A stretch of 64,000 bases of DNA. It comes from Isochrysis galbana. Its lineage: Eukaryota; Haptophyta; Isochrysidales; Isochrysidaceae. Numbering within the stretch: the first letter of the stretch is position 1; each line of letters starts with the position of its first letter. Positions 19,201 through 30,198 of this stretch are shown one piece after another. The notes under the pieces were generated by a model, which had not been told where the DNA came from, ran no database searches, and saw nothing but the letters and a program-made list of their open reading frames with translations. The position numbers and the translations under genes were made by a program. The DNA is taken from positions 6,021,087 to 6,085,086 of the forward strand of contig CM030934.1 of NCBI GenBank assembly GCA_018136815.1. Direction: 5' to 3'.

Positions 19201-21364
19201 TTTCTAACGTTTCTTCGAGTTCGCGGTCTCTGGTGCTACGTCGTTCCTGATATAACCATACGTAATACTTGCGAAGTTCGTTTCGTATTTCCGTATCATC
19301 CGCGGTCGTGTTCCTCGTGTCGTTCCCCGGGGCGTTCCAGTCGCCCGTGACGAATAGTTCCGGAATTGCGCTGTTAGAGGCGCGTGATTGAAACCTGTGA
19401 AAGAATTCTTTCGTCATTCTCTCCTCGTGCTTGAGGGAGTCGAAGCTTTCTTTGGTCGTCGGTCTGGACTTCTTGCGAATCGTGTCTATCTTTTTGTTGA
19501 GTTCGCGCATCCTATCCACTTTCCTTGCGTTTGGTTCGCCGTCGTTGAGCTCTATCCCGATCAGTGCGAGCTCTTCGACGGCTTTCGCTATCTCTTGCTG
19601 CTCTCTGTTTTGTCTTGTTGCCCACAGAAGGTAAATTGCCGCCGCCTTTTTCGCGTTACTCCACGCGTCATCGACGTCTTCGTCCGGTGTCTCGGGTTTT
19701 ATGTGGCTTCTCCACAAGTGTGTTATCACTCTCCGTGTGTCTTCCGCACCTAAGAGCTCGTTGTCGATTCGCACGTCGTACGTGCGTCCGGGTTTGAACC
19801 CTACCATTTCGAAGGTGCCCATCACCGGAAGGTGGTCCGAGGCGCCTTTTCCCGTGAATAGTGCCGGGTGTGGGCCGATTGTTTGCCAATTGATGTTCGA
19901 GCATACTATGGGAGAGTAGATCCTGTCTATTCTCGTGTGTATAGTCCCCGAGAGGCGGGTGAAGCCCCCTTTGTTGTTACCGTTCACTAGATTGTATGCG
20001 TCCATTAACCCTATTTCGTTCATAGCCGTTCTCAGTTTGGATCCGTGAGCGTTTCCATATTCCTCTCGGTTCGCGTGCTTTCTTGTGTCCCTCTCCACAT
20101 CTTCTACACAGTTGAAATCGCCCCCCATAAGGGTGTCGTGTTCTCTTCCCACGGGGCTAGTCCTTAACGCTTCTATTTGGGTGGCTCTTAGGTTAGGCGT
20201 GGCGCTCAGATATATAGATATTAGCTCCAATTCTTTAGATTCTATTACGCATCTAACTCGTAGGCATCTGCCTTCGACTAGCGTTTCCGCCGTGTCCGGT
20301 AACATTTTCACTCTTGGGGAGGAGTCGCGTATCGCAATGCCTACCCCACTCGCCGGGTCAGTGATGTTCGCTGGTGCGTGCACCATTTGCCACCCCAACG
20401 CTTTGGCGGTCATGCATGCGCGATGATGTCTGCCGTCTGCATAGGCATGAAGCTCTTGCAGAAGTAGAATGTCTACCCTCGCTTTTCTCGCTTGAGCCAG
20501 CGCCGAGCCTAAAGCGCCGTGCCCGGCGCCGTTGATGTTGTAGGACACGATAGTGACCGGTCCCTCACCTGGATATCCAAGGGTGGAGTTAAAGGTGAGT
20601 GCGTATATGATCAGTGCGTTGCCACGACACATCAAATAGGCTAGGCTCGCGTACTTATGAAGATAGCGGCAATCGGCGCCTAGGGCACAAATTCCTCCCT
20701 TCGGTTGTTTTCCGGGGGGTCCGGCGCTCGCGCGCGGAAACGCGCACACGATTGTGCACGCGCCATCTTTCCATGCGCCCGGATAATCGTGCGAGCGGTT
20801 GCACGCCTTGCCCATGATGTTCATGGGGCATTTCCCGTTGGGGAAACGTTTGCATAGCTCGAGCGAGCCCGGGTTGATGGCCTCTTGGATGGTTTTCTTC
20901 GGCGGCGCCATGCGCTTTCGTTCTTCACGCTCAAGTCGCGCTGCCTTTTCCTCCGCGCACACGCATACGCGGAGAGGGGGTTGGAAGGCCAAGGCGTAAT
21001 CTTTTTTGTATCCTTTGCATCCCTTCGGGCCCGCGTGGATGTACAGGTTCTTAATGTCGCCGCCGAGTTCGCGACAATTCCGGACCGCGTATTCAATGGG
21101 GTAAGGAGCCCCATTAACGCTGAGGAGGATCTTGCGCGGAAAGTCGAACGATTTGAACGAGCCCTGTTTGGGGGTCACGTAAAGGTGGTAGACTTCTTTC
21201 TTACCTTGGGTTACTAGGACCCCTTCTTTAGTGAGGATCTTGGTCCTTTCTTGGTGGAACGAAGGCGGCGTGCCGCTGCTTATGGTCGGCAATGACCTCA
21301 GCAACTGAGCGGCGAGCGGGGCGGTCGAGCGGAGGCAGCGGCGGATGCAGGTCTGGCAAGGCAC
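16247..21364 (-). CDS. LINE ORF2: CCCH fingers, APE endonuclease, reverse transcriptase, CCHC knuckle
   Basis: Uninterrupted for 1705 codons. The frame opens at a GTG; the first ATG is at 20911 (MAPPKKTIQE), but residues before it (VLVTQGKKEVYHLYVTPKQG) already look like protein, so translation probably enters from ORF1. Zinc-finger-like segment: CKRFPNGKCPMNIMGKACNRSH and CALGADCRYLH. Endonuclease: VSYNINGAG, LLLQELH, GGDFNCVED, RIDRIY and GASDHLPV, the expected catalytic set. Reverse transcriptase: NYRPITLL, LALDWEKAFDRV, SGVPQGCPLSP and the catalytic FADD. The C-terminal knuckle is CRICGETDESSIHLGEC. All catalytic motifs look intact, so this copy may be recently active. No RNase H domain was seen. 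Confidence 0.9.
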   Translation of the reverse strand: MPCQTCIRRCLRSTAPLAAQLLRSLPTISSGTPPSFHQERTKILTKEGVLVTQGKKEVYHLYVTPKQGSFKSFDFPRKILLSVNGAPYPIEYAVRNCRELGGDIKNLYIHAGPKGCKGYKKDYALAFQPPLRVCVCAEEKAARLEREERKRMAPPKKTIQEAINPGSLELCKRFPNGKCPMNIMGKACNRSHDYPGAWKDGACTIVCAFPRASAGPPGKQPKGGICALGADCRYLHKYASLAYLMCRGNALIIYALTFNSTLGYPGEGPVTIVSYNINGAGHGALGSALAQARKARVDILLLQELHAYADGRHHRACMTAKALGWQMVHAPANITDPASGVGIAIRDSSPRVKMLPDTAETLVEGRCLRVRCVIESKELELISIYLSATPNLRATQIEALRTSPVGREHDTLMGGDFNCVEDVERDTRKHANREEYGNAHGSKLRTAMNEIGLMDAYNLVNGNNKGGFTRLSGTIHTRIDRIYSPIVCSNINWQTIGPHPALFTGKGASDHLPVMGTFEMVGFKPGRTYDVRIDNELLGAEDTRRVITHLWRSHIKPETPDEDVDDAWSNAKKAAAIYLLWATRQNREQQEIAKAVEELALIGIELNDGEPNARKVDRMRELNKKIDTIRKKSRPTTKESFDSLKHEERMTKEFFHRFQSRASNSAIPELFVTGDWNAPGNDTRNTTADDTEIRNELRKYYVWLYQERRSTRDRELEETLETRPMNNHDSDAIEGKITMEELTDAVTQIGSGKSAGPDALPAEFYKSFIDLVKHDFLRMLNLALEQGQLNISMREGDIILLYKKGDTRDPRNYRPITLLQSDYKILAKVLTNRLKKVIGNIISKDQLGFVPKRLIGEATHLLQLTNAYLDETGEPGLLLALDWEKAFDRVNWEFYHLVLEKLKFGENFKRYAKALTNSEAKPIRYIKANGGRSFPFNIASGVPQGCPLSPLAFLLTAEALTRAINEDEDIEGIIVNGAELKISQFADDTQLLAADYGSLARSLGWVKRYAAASCGKPNDQKFEGLRMGSLRRKRPPARFQRYKWLKGNEYATILGVPLGGPRAIKEFWRKLADKIERKTTIYAPLTNNLSIHGKTKVANFLVYSIPRYWLQTLAAPRSFHTAVKRAVERIMWTNARTGRKLQWIKHPEIPTKNTSEKGPHLGLGLLDWGNHVKALQAKWILNYLDARQAQWKQVLDAWFCRTNLGRAAVLSTVPTNKLTDGIAGTSKLPAFWKQALNNIRELKLTSLKVSREGALSQPMWGSPTHPGPKINPIWIKLWNKLECNTTHNVFKDHAANTPYSSVECAQYLRNNDTYIHFQGEYIPRDKFLETWDTIVKHAKETLAAVDKTAELECAPPGREEADNEHISEEPTPELRITVDGEYYVNIKERWHEAELSYLGTPIIGKRLPAAPSNLDPSPPAQWGGGYKTNKRLEYPLADEYTLDGKTPLDGTGVEHLTEAFQRKDRKRKRLTGPAKWEEKLQIPGDTWAHLARLYTTPMVTARDMHLHFKHITHRRVGTYNRFPDRTSTCRICGETDESSIHLGECPGITNILGELNKIARFTPGLERSREETIVDNLFIYPKGDAPKAIYVLYLLAWRYILTDFYRIHYDGIKFSEESILIRIIERYTILSKALLFAQETDSARTAQAGMGRQPKKRIDMNDLRPVFNRNDKGGLKPSAELVELASKLGIAHAVEGTIVQGNKGN

Positions 21365-22038
21365 CCAAGCCTAGGCGAGATGGCGGTGTCGGAAGCAGAG
21401 CGAGGCGTTCCTGGCCGGACCAGGTTAGGCGCAAGGCGGCATGCCAGCCCTCCGGCGTGAACGTGTCCGGAAACGAAACGGAGGCGCGACGATGACGAGG
21501 AGGACGAAGAAGTAGAGGGACTGTAGCGGCGGCGGCGGCGGTCCTTCTTCTTGTCCTTATGAGGCTTTTTAGGTTTCGATGAGGAACGAGGCAGCGGCGG
21601 TGGCGGAGGCAAAACATTTTCGCCGCCATCTTTGGACGGAGGTGGAGGCGGGCTGGCTGCCTGGACTGGAGGAGAGGGGAGGGGAAGAATGCGCTTGACT
21701 GGCTTCTTGAGCCCGCCTCGCCCTCCCGGAGAGCCGAAATCTGCGGCGGAGGTGCTGCTTCTGCGCCGTTCGTTGCGTTGCAGCTCAGGCTTTGGAGACA
21801 GCGCGTCCCAAACCCACCTCGCAGCTCTCGCAACCACACTGCGACTCGAGTGAGGCGGTACTGGCTCTGCCGCAAGTGAAGTAGGTGCCGCAGAGGTGGA
21901 GCCGCGAGGGCTGTGCGGGGAGTGCATGTGAGTGCACTTGTCGGGCGCCTCCTCCGCCATCTGCACCTGGCTCACAACCTCGTGCTCCTCATTTACCCCC
22001 CGCGCCGCCTCAGCTCCAGCGAGGGTCGACGCGCTCAT
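21298..22038 (-). CDS. LINE ORF1-like gag frame
   Basis: 246 codons from ATG. Proline-, serine- and lysine/arginine-rich (PKKPHKDKKKDRRRRR then a serine run), consistent with a nucleic-acid-binding gag-like protein, with no specific domain recognised. The frame overlaps ORF2 by 67 nt in the -1 relation. Between about 21490 and 21230 a third frame encodes more protein-like text (SVSFPDTFTPEGWHAALRLT, SVAEVIADHKQRHAAFVPPR), so two single-base indels in this copy, or a long ancestral ORF1-ORF2 fusion, explain the arrangement as well as a programmed -1 shift would. Confidence 0.55.
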   Translation of the reverse strand: MSASTLAGAEAARGVNEEHEVVSQVQMAEEAPDKCTHMHSPHSPRGSTSAAPTSLAAEPVPPHSSRSVVARAARWVWDALSPKPELQRNERRRSSTSAADFGSPGGRGGLKKPVKRILPLPSPPVQAASPPPPPSKDGGENVLPPPPPLPRSSSKPKKPHKDKKKDRRRRRYSPSTSSSSSSSSRLRFVSGHVHAGGLACRLAPNLVRPGTPRSASDTAISPRLGCLARPASAAASARPPRSPLSC

Positions 22039-22169
22039 CCTTCCGGTTCCTGGGTCGCCACGGGGCCGATGATGCCGGGGTGGGCCCTCTCATCGGCAGA
22101 CCACCACAGGTGATCTCCCCCTTCCGGTATCACTGGCTGCCGGCTTGATTGCCTGACAGGCTCCGACAG

Positions 22170-22240
22170 CCTCTCTCCTCTCTCTCTCTCCTCTCTCTCC
22201 TCTCTCTCCTCTCTCTCCTCTCCCTCCCCAGCCTGTTGCC
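22170..22240 (+). repeat. CT-rich tract immediately upstream of the ADH gene
   Basis: CTCTCTCCT units end 9 nt before the ATG at 22249. It lies between the LINE ORF1 start and the ADH start, so it belongs to the very short promoter/5' leader of one or both. Confidence 0.7.
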
Positions 22241-22248
22241 TCATCTAG

Positions 22249-24200
<1,952 letters not shown>

Positions 24201-24373
24201 AGCTTCCCGAGGTGGGAAGAAGACCCGCGCTCTTGGCTCTTGGGCTGGCGAGAAGTCCGTCCGAAATCGTTCGCTCAACCATGAACAACCGTGCGCGATC
24301 CAATAGCACAGTACCTTTCTCAATGTCATCGCGTGTGTATATTGACACACTTTGTACACTAGGTGTAGTATAA

Positions 24374-24545
24374 AAGAACATCTGAAGATTCAGGGCTAAC
24401 ACCTACTACTAGACTAGTATCTTCCATCTCCCATCCGATACCGCCCTTTCTTCCTTTCGCTCAACCTCTTTACCTTCCCCCCTCGCACTTCCTTTTTCTC
24501 TTGTTTCGGGGGTGCGGCGCAAGTTCACTACCGTGGGCCCGGCTC
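24374..24545 (-). mobile_element. LINE family A, 3'-end fragment
   Basis: Minus strand ends GGTGTTAGCCCTGAATCTTC, AGATG, then a T-rich run, like the other family A ends; upstream is the CGAAACAAGAGAAAAAGGAA block of the 3' untranslated region. Non-coding. Confidence 0.65.
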
Positions 24546-24860
24546 GAATTAAGTGTATACTTGGTCGTCATGGAGCACGCCGGCGCGGCTCCCCCCTCCT
24601 TCAGGCTCCCCGCCGAGGACGCCCCACTAGTCCTCTTGGAGCAGTCGCAGATGAAGCGACCGCGTCCGCCAGCAGAGGCCAAGCAGGTGCGTGCGACCCA
24701 GGTCGCGCCTGCCGCGGCCCGTGGCCCCGGCCACATCATGCACAACAGCCATGCTGCCCCCCCCCCCCCATGGGGGGCAGCAGACTGCAGACTGCACTAG
24801 ACAAGCGTCACGAGAAGAGCACTGATCACCCACTGGGCATGCCTGATGGCAGAGGCCTCT
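24546..24860 (+). repeat. GC-rich dispersed repeat F2, copy 1 (diverged)
   Basis: Starts with TTAAGTGTATACTTGGTCG and CATGGAGCACGCCG, reverse-related to 25620-25818, and shares GGGCATGCCTGATGGC with repeat F1. Contains the C-run/CCATGG hairpin near 24757-24780. Confidence 0.5.
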
Positions 24861-25394
24861 CCCACCCAGGCAACGATCGCGCTGCACCGGCAGCGCGACC
24901 CAAGACCAGGAGGCCCTTATGGGCACATCCTCGAGTCCTCGTTCTCTCTCTCTCTCTTCTTTTTCTGGTGAGCGCTCCTGGTTCTGCTCATCAGAGGTCA
25001 GAGGGGCTTCGTTTAACGCATGTTTCCGGCCTGTTACTGTCAATGTTTGAGTGCAGAGTGTTGATTTGGGTTGTTTTACCCATTGTATCGCCTGTTGGTG
25101 ACCTGCAGCCCCCCTGAGTACCCCAAGCCCCGAGTCTACGAGTCCCTACGAGTCCCAGTCAAGCGGTATCTGCTCGCCGCACCCTTTTCTACGTCCTCCG
25201 TCCTTCCGATTCGCGTTCCGTGCCACTCTCCCGTCCATTTCACATGCCCGTCATTTGCCCTCCCCGTTCTCCCGATGAGCCCGTTCCGGGCTCCCCGGTT
25301 GAACCGTGCGCCGCGCTAGCCGCCGGTGCACCTCTGCGACTCGTTTCCAAAGAGGAAACGAGCCTAGCTCCGACACCCACTCGGAGACGCAAGA
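24861..25394. other. Intergenic, no supported gene
   Basis: Holds short direct repeats (ACGAGTCCCTACGAGTCCC at 25139-25157) and the inverted repeat with arms CTCGTTTCC/GGAAACGAG at about 25338-25361 seen also near 3180. Confidence 0.45.
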
Positions 25395-25616
25395 GGAAGG
25401 GGGGGAAAGATCACCGGGGGGAGGCGCGGGCCACCGGACCATATCTAAGCCCTTCACTTCACCCCTATCCCCCTAGTAGTATACGGGGGGAGCCGCCTGA
25501 TGGCGGGGGGAGAAGGGCCGGGGGAATGGGGGTGTAGAAAGTATGCTACGTACTACCTGGCGCAGTAGGTAGTGGTTCCATTCGCCGCGAGTGCGGTAAG
25601 AATATTAAAAAGGTTT
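25395..25616 (+). repeat. GC-rich dispersed repeat F3, copy 2
   Basis: CACCGGACCATATCTAAGCC, GGGGGGAGCCGCCTGATGGC, GGGGGTGTAGAAAGTATGCT and GCGGTAAGAATATTA blocks as in copy 1. Confidence 0.7.
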
Positions 25617-25619
25617 TTG

Positions 25620-25818
25620 CTTGATGTGCCGAGGCCACGGGCCGTGTGGCGCGACCGGGGTCGCACGCACCTACTCGGCCTCTGCAGGCGGACGCGGTGA
25701 CGCGGTCGCTGGCCGAAGCGACTGCTCCGTGGGAGGTGGGGGACCGCCCTCAAGCGGGGAGCCCGAAGGAGAGGAGAGCGGCGGCGTGCTCCATGGCAAC
25801 TGACTATAAAGTTAGTTG
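25620..25818 (-). repeat. GC-rich dispersed repeat F2, copy 2
   Basis: Minus strand begins CAACTAACTTTATAGTCAGT, TGCCATGGAGCACGCCGCCG. The terminal near-palindrome is analogous to that of F1 but with a paired change in the stem. A short third copy lies at 43321-43358. Confidence 0.65.
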
Positions 25819-25929
25819 TATCAATATCTAGGTACTCAAAGTACGAGAGTGTGCTACTCCCGTCCTTCCGTGAATGAATGAAGAGAGTGTTGGTTATCCG
25901 TTATCTAGCGCTAACGTGGTCACCTTTTG

Positions 25930-26170
25930 CTTTAGATCTCATCGGCAAACTTGAGCCAAAAGTCTTTTAGGGCCTTGGGGTATCCCCTAGTATTGTCGCG
26001 TATTCGCTGTTTTTAACCACTTGTAGCGTCTGATCTCTTGCGGTGGAGCCTTTTTCATCATAGAGCCCATGCGAAGGCCTTCAACTTCAAATTTTAGGTC
26101 GTTGGGTTTGCCGCATGGCGCATGGGGCGGCTGCGTATCTATCTACCCACTTTATGCCGATGTATGAACT
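25930..26170 (-). mobile_element. LINE ORF2 internal fragment
   Basis: Colinear with 18140-18350 of the full-length LINE, including GTTGGGTTTGCCGCATGGCG versus GTTGGGTTTGCCACACGAGG and the FKDFWLKFADEI-type residues on the minus strand. Diverged and frame-broken. Confidence 0.65.
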
Positions 26171-26755
26171 AGTAGCTGCTAGGCGCGCGATGTGGCACTG
26201 AGAAATCCTCAGAAGCGCACACCAAGTGTAGTGTACATGTGCGATTAGCACGGCTAGGGCTTGAGACGTGCGACTTGGCCCTTTTCGGCTGAACTCTTGC
26301 ACGCCGAAGTGCAGCAAGCAATCATCACTCTCCCGGCTCCGGTCACATGGCTCGTTCTACCAGCTGCGCAGACTGCTAGTGCATCGTGTGGCGCAAAGAG
26401 CAGCATTCCTCAAGTGCACAAATGAATGGTTCGCAGCTCGTAAAATCTGGCGGGAGATGCAATGCTGAAAATTCGCTTGGGGCTCTTCTCCTATTGTGTT
26501 CGATGTAGCGATTGGCTGAACCGTACATGGCTGATGCCGGCCTTGCAGTCGCATACATTGCACGGTGTCCGCATATCGTGGGCCACGTTGAGAAACGCCT
26601 AAAGAAACACCAGCGCCCATCATCGAGAAGTTGCAAGTTGGTGCTTGCTTGCACTTAACCAAGGTTACCGGACCCCCAAATCCGGAAAGCACAGGGCACG
26701 CGCCGGAAGACAATCAGGATGATCTCTCCGAAGAACGGCTGGCACTGTCGCTTGT
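26171..26755. other. Intergenic, no supported gene
   Basis: No domain, repeat match or conserved frame noticed. Includes the probable 3' untranslated region of the LON-domain gene on the minus strand. Confidence 0.4.
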
Positions 26756-27847
26756 TCAAATAAGAGGCGAGCCATCGCGCAGGCTGCGAATAGATCTCTC
26801 GCATGCACGTGTGACAATAGCCAAGCGCTCAGCCGAGTCAACAGCTTCCAGAACGGAGCCCCTGCACTCGGGCGCCACCCCGAGACTCGGCAGGGGATTG
26901 ATGAGTGATGCGCCCCACAGGGAAAGTGCAGTCGGGGCCGACGTCGGTGGCTTCGGACCAATGTCATCGAGAACGTGTGAGATTAGCACGTCTGGAGTCA
27001 AGCGTGCGCACAAAGCGACATCACTGCGAACAAGGGTCTCTTGCTTGCGAATAAGCTCGAGCCAGAGGTCGAGCAGTATGCTTAGCGCTTGAGCTTTGGT
27101 AGGAGCTGATATCAGCGATGAATCCTCGCTCATGGCTCCTGCATCGCAGCCGTCGAGCGGGTCCTCTGATGTGAAGCTAAGATTGTTCTCCCCCACCAGC
27201 TCATCTTCCCACAGTTCATCTGGATCGATGAGCACCTCAACTGTTGCTTCGGTGACTTCTGTTGACGGCATCTGCCCGGAAGGATCTACTGCGCTCGCCG
27301 AGGAGACATTCTCGCAGACGCTGCACCCTTCACGCGCATTGTTGAAGCGCTCCTCCCCGAATCCAAGGGCGATGCCCCCGTCGATCACTCCATCTGCGTA
27401 TCCACGTCGAAAACGTCCGACTCGCAGCCGCATGCCCTCCGCAGGTCCGCAGACGCACATACGGCGTATCCCGATCAGAGAGGCACGCACTTCGGTAGGA
27501 ATCAGCGGGGGTGAACCTGGTGGTGGCGGCAGCACGTCGACGAAGGCGATCCGTGCGAGGATACCGTGCCGCCTGAGCCGACGCGTCCTGGTGTCTAGAC
27601 CGACGATGCCGATGAGTCCACCGAATCCGACGTCGCGGAGAAGGCAGCAGAAGGTGTCATCTTCCGTCTTGATCTCCATCCGCTGCTTGGGCAGCATGGG
27701 GTCGATGCAGACCACCGGGACCGAGAGCCGGCTGCTCGCGACCAGGCCAGTGTCCCTCGCATCGGCAGCCTCAATGGCAGCAATGCGCTGGCGGAGCAGA
27801 CTGCTCTCGCTTGAGAGAGTGAGGGAAGCGAGGAGGAGGACGTGCAT
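26756..27847 (-). CDS. LON substrate-binding-like domain protein
   Basis: 363 residues from the first ATG. MHVLLLASLTLS suggests a secretory or organelle-targeting start. Residues ~40-145 (VPVVCIDPMLPKQRMEIKTEDD, GGLIGIVGLD, GILARIAFVDVL, VRASLIGIRRMCVCG) follow the strand pattern of the N-terminal domain of Lon proteases and its stand-alone relatives. The C-terminal part (PTALSLWGASLINPLPSLG...LEAVDSAERLAIVTRACERSI) resembles the helical end of stand-alone LON-domain proteins, where a tryptophan-containing block precedes a SAERL helix. No ATPase or Lon protease catalytic domain is present. Role probably in protein quality control or assembly, inferred. Divergent from the exonuclease gene across the GA microsatellite. 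Confidence 0.65.
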   Translation of the reverse strand: MHVLLLASLTLSSESSLLRQRIAAIEAADARDTGLVASSRLSVPVVCIDPMLPKQRMEIKTEDDTFCCLLRDVGFGGLIGIVGLDTRTRRLRRHGILARIAFVDVLPPPPGSPPLIPTEVRASLIGIRRMCVCGPAEGMRLRVGRFRRGYADGVIDGGIALGFGEERFNNAREGCSVCENVSSASAVDPSGQMPSTEVTEATVEVLIDPDELWEDELVGENNLSFTSEDPLDGCDAGAMSEDSSLISAPTKAQALSILLDLWLELIRKQETLVRSDVALCARLTPDVLISHVLDDIGPKPPTSAPTALSLWGASLINPLPSLGVAPECRGSVLEAVDSAERLAIVTRACERSIRSLRDGSPLI

Positions 27848-28204
27848 CCCCGCGTACGAGCGGCGACGCGGCGATCGTTGGGCGCCCACGAGCGTGTCGG
27901 CGAGGGCAAGCGGCCGCCTGCTTTCCCCCCTCCCCCTTTCCCCCCGCTCTCCTCCCTTCCACCCGGCCTAAGGCAGCGAGCCAACAGCAGCCCCTCGCGC
28001 AGCTCGGCTGCCTCTCCAACTTTCTCTCCCTCTTCTCCTCGGTGTCTCTCACCCTCTCTTATTCTTTATTCCTCTCCCGGTATATTTCTCTCTCTGGGCC
28101 TCAATCTTTCTTCATAATCTCTCTCCCCACACGCGCAGAACACCGCCCGAGAAGGGGAATCCACCCGAAGAGAGAGAAGAAGGCTGGTGAAGCAGAAGGA
28201 AAGA

Positions 28205-28359
28205 GCGGGAGCGAGGGAGAGAGAGCGAAAGGGGGGGGGAGGGGGAAGGGAAAAGGGGGAGGGGAGAGAGAGAGAGCTCATATTGTATCATCCGCCGGTC
28301 GGCCGTCCTCTAGGCGTTCGTTACAAAAAATCTCCAAGAAGTTCCCCCAGGGGGGGGAG

Positions 28360-28392
<33 letters not shown>

Positions 28393-28548
28393 GGGGGGGG
28401 GGAGAGAGAGAGAGAGAGAGAGAGAGGGAGGAGAGAGAGAGAGGGAGAGAGAGAGGGGGGGGGGGGGGGGGGGAGAGAGAGAGAGGGGGGGGGGGGGAGA
28501 GAGAGAGAGAGAGAGAGGGAGGGAGAGAGAGAGAGGGAGAGAGAGAGG

Positions 28549-28596
<48 letters not shown>

Positions 28597-28606
28597 GAGA
28601 GAGAGC

Positions 28607-28653
<47 letters not shown>

Positions 28654-28679
28654 AGAGGGAGAGAGAGAGAAGAGAGAGA

Positions 28680-28735
<56 letters not shown>

Positions 28736-28746
28736 GAGAGAGAGAG

Positions 28747-28794
<48 letters not shown>

Positions 28795-28798
28795 GGGG

Positions 28799-28875
<77 letters not shown>
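28205..28875 (+). repeat. (GA)n/(G)n microsatellite, ~670 bp
   Basis: Nearly pure GA dinucleotides mixed with G runs of 10-20. It fills most of the space between two divergent genes. Open frames through it encode only Arg-Glu or Leu-Ser repeats and are not genes. Confidence 0.9.
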
Positions 28876-28877
<2 letters not shown>

Positions 28878-29008
28878 AAGTCGTTTCTATGGCCTGCCGG
28901 TGCTTGGAGCAAAGGCTTGGGAGGGGAGACGCGGGGAGGGGCGGGAGGCGGGAGAAGGGCGCGCGCGCCCGTCCAAAGGGGGGGGGGGGGGGGGGGGTGA
29001 GGGGGGCG

Positions 29009-30114
29009 ATGGCGCTGCTGCCGCTCATGCTCAGCCTGGGCCTGGCGGGCCCAGCGCCGAGCTCGCCGCTTGCGATGCTAGAGGCGCGTGGACTCTCGCG
29101 ACGCGAGGCCACCTCCATAGACTCGCGCCACCGACGGCGGCACGGAAAGCCAGTGAGCGCCGAGCTTGTCGAGAGAGTTCTCCACTCTCTCGATGCATTG
29201 GACCTTCTCCCAGGACATATTGTGCACCTGCTGCGATCCAACCGGCTCGACGAGTTGGTGATGGACTGTGAGCGCGCGGTAGATCGGCCGCGTCACTGGT
29301 GTTCTTTCAAGAAGACGTTGTGTGATTGCGATGCTCTGCCTCCACCCACAGACGAGGTTGAGTCTGTACCTGCACAGCTGCTTGCGGTTGACTGCGAGTT
29401 TCGTCCACTGCGGGTCGCTGCTGTCGATGAGCATCTAAGGCTTCGTTTCGATCTCATCGTACCCGATGAACACGCATTCCCGATGCTGTGCGCGCCTGAC
29501 CCTTCCTCCTCCCTCTCCCATGCGTCACATCTCCGTCATGTCTACACAGTGCTCGCGTCCGAGCAATTTGCTTGTATCCAGACACCTCAGGGTGCAGTCA
29601 CACCCTGCTCGCACGATCCGAGCTTACTCCCTCCCCATGATCATGCTCCTGTCAAATATATCGCAGTCCTGGCGTGCTGTCTTGTGATCGTCCTCTAATA
29701 AGAAGAGCAAGTACCGCAGAAACCCGGGAATTGCTCCTTCAACATTTGGATAAGGGAGCAAGCATTGTTGGCCACACCATACGACATGATCTCGATGCGC
29801 TTGGCATGTCGGCAGAGTGTGTCGCAGACATCCACGTGGTTGATATTGCTCTCGCTCAAGATGCAGTGACCGATGCGACTCTCAATGCCGAAGTGCAGCC
29901 CAAAGAAAATCCTGCATTGCAAAAGGGTGGAGGGAAGGCCGCGAGGCAAGCTCGAAAGCAAGTTCATCGCGGTGAGCAGGCCCTGTCGCTACGTAAGATG
30001 GCGGAACAGCGGCTTGGCGTCGAAATTCACCAAGGTGGTCGGCGACATTGCGCCATTCAAGATGCCGAGGTGGCCATGAGGATATATTTGCTCAATCATC
30101 CACAGAGTCGGTGA
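29009..30114 (+). CDS. DEDDh 3'-5' exonuclease (REXO4/ISG20-like)
   Basis: Two exons, 29009-29591 and 29720-30114. The 128-nt intron (GTGCAG donor, ACCGCAG acceptor) restores frame (TPQ-E-TRELL), giving 325 residues. Exonuclease motif I is LLAVDCEFRP, motif II is VGHTIRHDLDALG and motif III is HCAIQDAEVAMR, the DEDDh set that coordinates two metal ions. This family degrades RNA or DNA from the 3' end, often in rRNA maturation. The first ~20 residues are hydrophobic (MALLPLMLSLGLAG), so an organelle or secretory location is possible. The start at 29009 was chosen over the ATG at 28889 because the earlier text is translated GA/G repeat. The stretch between motif I and the intron is longer than usual and could hide a further intron. 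Confidence 0.8.
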
Positions 30115-30198
30115 AGCCAGTCCGCGGCGACACGAGACAAGGTCGAGATGACAGCCGTAGCGTGCCACAACAAATGATCGGCCCTGCTAATGACGAGG

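Larger units (their letters stand above)
15938..22150 (-). mobile_element. Near full-length non-LTR retrotransposon (LINE, family A)
   Basis: About 6.2 kb. Minus strand order: 5' end near 22050-22150, a gag-like ORF1 frame (22038-21298), a long ORF2 (to 16247), about 300 nt of 3' untranslated sequence and the terminal GAATCTTCAGAAG plus ten T (15938-15960). Domain order in ORF2 is CCCH fingers, APE-type endonuclease, reverse transcriptase and a CCHC knuckle, the layout of L1/Tx1-like elements. At least six truncated relatives lie in the window. No target-site duplication was recognised because the 5' boundary is unclear. Confidence 0.85.

Noticed and set aside
28042-28878. Long open frames of Arg-Glu or Leu-Ser repeats through the GA tract
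   Set aside because: They are translations of a microsatellite; dinucleotide repeats stay open in most frames and carry no protein features.
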